Positions 61,401-64,000 of a stretch of DNA of 64,000 bases are shown in pieces (the first letter of the stretch is position 1; each line of letters opens with the position of its first letter). The position numbers were made by a program, and so were the translations under genes. The notes beneath the pieces were generated by a model. That model was not told the DNA's origin. It was given only the letters and a program-made list of their open reading frames with translations, and ran no database searches. This stretch comes from Limnochorda sp. LNt. GTDB lineage: Bacteria > Bacillota > Limnochordia > Limnochordales > Geochordaceae. The stretch lies in the NCBI RefSeq assembly GCF_035593265.1, contig NZ_CP141614.1, positions 372,001 to 436,000 of the forward strand. Reading direction: 5' to 3'.

Positions 61401-64000
61401 CCGCGGGTCGATCCCCGCGCACGCGGGGGAGCCGGCTGCTGGGGCGCGATCGCGGGTATGGTAGTGGGTCGATCCCCGCGCACGCGGGGGAGCCCCGCCC
61501 CTCCCAAAGCCAGGATGAGCCCACCAAGGTCGATCCCCGCGCACGCGGGGGAGCCGCGCGGGAGTCAATCTTCGTCACGGTTTGGGCAGGTCGATCCCCG
61601 CGCACGCGGGGGAGCCGCCAAGCGCTCCGCCGAAATCTTCCTGCCTACCGGTCGATCCCCGCGCACGCGGGGGAGCCCTCGATGAGCGCCTGCGCCGGGT
61701 TGTCGGTGTCGGTCGATCCCCGCGCACGCGGGGGAGCCACGCCTGAACCAACCTTGGGCCGCCACCGGAACGGTCGATCCCCGCGCACGCGGGGGAGCCG
61801 TCGCAATCCCTGGCAAGTCAAAGGGGGAGAAGGGTCGATCCCCGCGCACGCGGGGGAGCCTCCGCCCGCGCTGAGGGAGGGAGACGGGAGGGGGGTCGAT
61901 CCCCGCGCACGCGGGGGAGCCGGCCGCCCCAAAGAGGTCGGCCACGTCAAGGAGGGTCGATCCCCGCGCACGCGGGGGAGCCCGGATCTCGCCGATGGTC
62001 GGCGGCGTCGGGTACGGTCGATCCCCGCGCACGCGGGGGAGCCCTTCTCGCCATCCACGTACTCGGTAATCCTCAAGGTCGATCCCCGCGCACGCGGGGG
62101 AGCCTTGACCAGCAGGGGCCTGGAGAGTACCTGGTAGGGTCGATCCCCGCGCACGCGGGGGAGCCTATTGGTGGCGCACAGCTAAAGTCGGCGAGGAGGG
62201 TCGATCCCCGCGCACGCGGGGGAGCCTATTGGTGGCGCACAGCTAAAGTCGGCGAGGAGGGTCGATCCCCGCGCACGCGGGGGAGCCGCTCTCGACGGCC
62301 TCCCAGGGGTAGCCGCCGAAGGTCGATCCCCGCGCACGCGGGGGAGCCCCAATCCACTCCGCCACCGGCACGGCTACAGCAGGTCGATCCCCGCGCACGC
62401 GGGGGAGCCACCCTGCGGTTCCGCCGGTCGGACGTCCCGGGGTGGTCGATCCCCGCGCACGCGGGGGAGCCAGCCTGGCTCATGCGGACTGGCTGCGGAC
62501 GGGGGGTCGATCCCCGCGCACGCGGGGGAGCCCTCGGCCCAGTCCTCCTCCCAGTCCGGCCCGGCGGTCGATCCCCGCGCACGCGGGGGAGCCGGCTAGC
62601 GGAGCACAAGGGCGAAGCCGGTCATGGGTCGATCCCCGCGCACGCGGGGGAGCCTGGGCGAACTCACTCGGGTACAGGGCCTACGGGGGTCGATCCCCGC
62701 GCACGCGGGGGAGCCTCGGCCACCGACTGGCTGAGGGGGTCGGCGAGCGGTCGATCCCCGCGCACGCGGGGGAGCCTCTCATTCAGCACCAGCGCCTTCT
62801 CCCGCCGCGGGTCGATCCCCGCGCACGCGGGGGAGCCGCAGTAGACTTGCAAGACCTGCTTGAGCATGGCGGTCGATCCCCGCGCACGCGGGGGAGCCTA
62901 CGAGTATGCCGCAGCCCAAAGGCGCGACGAGGGTCGATCCCCGCGCACGCGGGGGAGCCGCGCTCAGATCAGCTCCATCAGCCGCCGCATCAGGTCGATC
63001 CCCGCGCACGCGGGGGAGCCGTCTGCGCCGGGTCAGGGAAGACCAGTTGGAAGGGTCGATCCCCGCGCACGCGGGGGAGCCTGACTATTCCGGATGTCCT
63101 GCGGTATTTGGCGGGGTCGATCCCCGCGCACGCGGGGGAGCCGTCATGGTCCCGTCATCGAAGCGCACCAGTCTGGGTCGATCCCCGCGCACGCGGGGGA
63201 GCCTCGTGATCCGTGAGCCACGCAATGCGCTCATCGGGTCGATCCCCGCGCACGCGGGGGAGCCTCTGGTACCCGTCGGGCCGCCTCTGACGGCTCGGGT
63301 CGATCCCCGCGCACGCGGGGGAGCCTGTGGAGCATGGGGCGCAGGCCACTGGAGAAGAGGTCGATCCCCGCGCACGCGGGGGAGCCGATCCGGGCTCAGA
63401 GCATCAGGATTCGTCCGGGGGTCGATCCCCGCGCACGCGGGGGAGCCTACGACGAGCCGCGGGCGCTTACGCCCGATGAGGGTCGATCCCCGCGCACGCG
63501 GGGGAGCCCTCACGTACAGGTTCTCGCTTGAGCCCTTACGCGGGTCGATCCCCGCGCACGCGGGGGAGCCTCTTGTTCGACGATCTGCTCGATCACGACT
63601 ACGGGTCGATCCCCGCGCACGCGGGGGAGCCGCCGTCGCCAGCACCTGGCAACCCTTCGCGCAAGGTCGATCCCCGCGCACGCGGGGGAGCCTTGGCTGG
63701 CCATGTCCAACTGGAGGAAGCTAAGGGTCGATCCCCGCGCACGCGGGGGAGCCTCCTGGATGAGGGCGTACTCGTTGGCGGCGAAGGGTCGATCCCCGCG
63801 CACGCGGGGGAGCCATGCAAGGTCGTGGTCAGACGGAAATCACACCGGGTCGATCCCCGCGCACGCGGGGGAGCCATCACGAGCCCCGGCAGGGTCTCGG
63901 TGTCCACGGGTCGATCCCCGCGCACGCGGGGGAGCCCGCCCCGCCGACGATTCTTTCACTTGATACTGAGGTCGATCCCCGCGCACGCGGGGGAGCCGCG
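58478..64000 (-). CRISPR. Type I-E CRISPR array, 90 full repeats plus one degenerate terminal repeat, continues beyond window
   Basis: A 28-bp repeat recurs every 61 bp (33-nt spacers; sampled starts 58539, 60979, 62199, 63359 and 63970 fit, with about two 34-nt spacers). Read on the minus strand the repeat begins GGCTCCCCCGCG and ends GGGGATCGACC, as in type I-E repeats, with an 8-9 bp hairpin. The repeat at 58478-58505 keeps only the 17 bases from 58489 on, the sign of a leader-distal end. Transcription therefore runs leftwards and the leader lies right of 64000. Variant repeats occur at 59210, 59271 (G to T) and 59515 (G to A). One spacer is present twice in tandem (62166-62198, 62227-62259). 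Confidence 0.97.

Noticed and set aside
58478-64000. Long open frames in the array encoding repeats such as SIPAHAGEP and RSPRTRGS
   Set aside because: They are translations of the CRISPR repeat; the 61-bp period makes frames open on both strands. No coding signal.

Overview
The window is very GC-rich, with GTG/TTG starts and strong GGAGG-type ribosome sites. Its heme operon has the gene set of the Gram-positive coproporphyrin pathway (hemE, hemH, hemY, hemQ; no hemF or hemN). This suggests a high-GC, deep-branching Bacillota, for example Limnochordia- or Thermaerobacter-like. The placement is inference and a 16S or marker-gene search would settle it.

Layout. 1-3722 (minus): the end of a type I-G (formerly I-U) CRISPR-Cas operon, cas3 with a C-terminal HD domain followed by csx17 running off the left edge. 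3802-7241: two nested insertion sequences. An IS1111-group IS110 element sits exactly between one CTAG target duplication and the left tip of an IS1182-family element (copy A). 7990-14857: a WYL regulator, an electron-bifurcating flavoprotein operon fixABCX, an orphan DNA methyltransferase and an aldo/keto reductase. 14954-25580: one promoter followed by a heme operon hemE-H-Y-Q-(HTH gene)-A-C-D-B-L. 25596-31046: folE, a saccharopine-dehydrogenase-like gene, a P450/methyltransferase/MscS run and two gene remnants. 31182-41626: a LacI-regulated carbohydrate locus (secreted GH144-like glucanase, sugar ABC transporter, GH39), with IS1182 copy B between the binding protein and the first permease. 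41930-44340: a VOC protein and an arsR-arsM pair in which arsM is fused to a GNAT domain. 44600-47162: a decayed IS3 element carrying an intact-ended IS1634-family element. 47163-57637 (minus): a complete type I-E cas operon cas3-cas8e-cas11-cas7e-cas5e-cas6e-cas1-cas2, with cas5e split by IS1182 copy C. 57737-58399: a stand-alone DnaQ-type exonuclease. 58478-64000: a type I-E array with 90 full repeats and one degenerate terminal repeat, transcribed leftwards, its leader beyond the right edge.

How it fits together. Two different type I CRISPR systems bracket about 44 kb of mostly housekeeping DNA. Both have been hit by insertion sequences at their edges or inside. The cas5e insertion is clean: removing the element and one CTAG restores a full-length gene, so loss of interference looks recent relative to the large spacer memory. 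The IS1111-group element carries a downstream non-coding stretch whose short segments match its own two junctions, as expected for a guide RNA; this is the most interesting lead in the window.

Caution. Several genes (hemA, the IS1634 transposase, IS1182 copies B and C, a SpoIIM-like gene) show single-base indels, mostly in short homopolymers. Some may be assembly errors rather than mutations.
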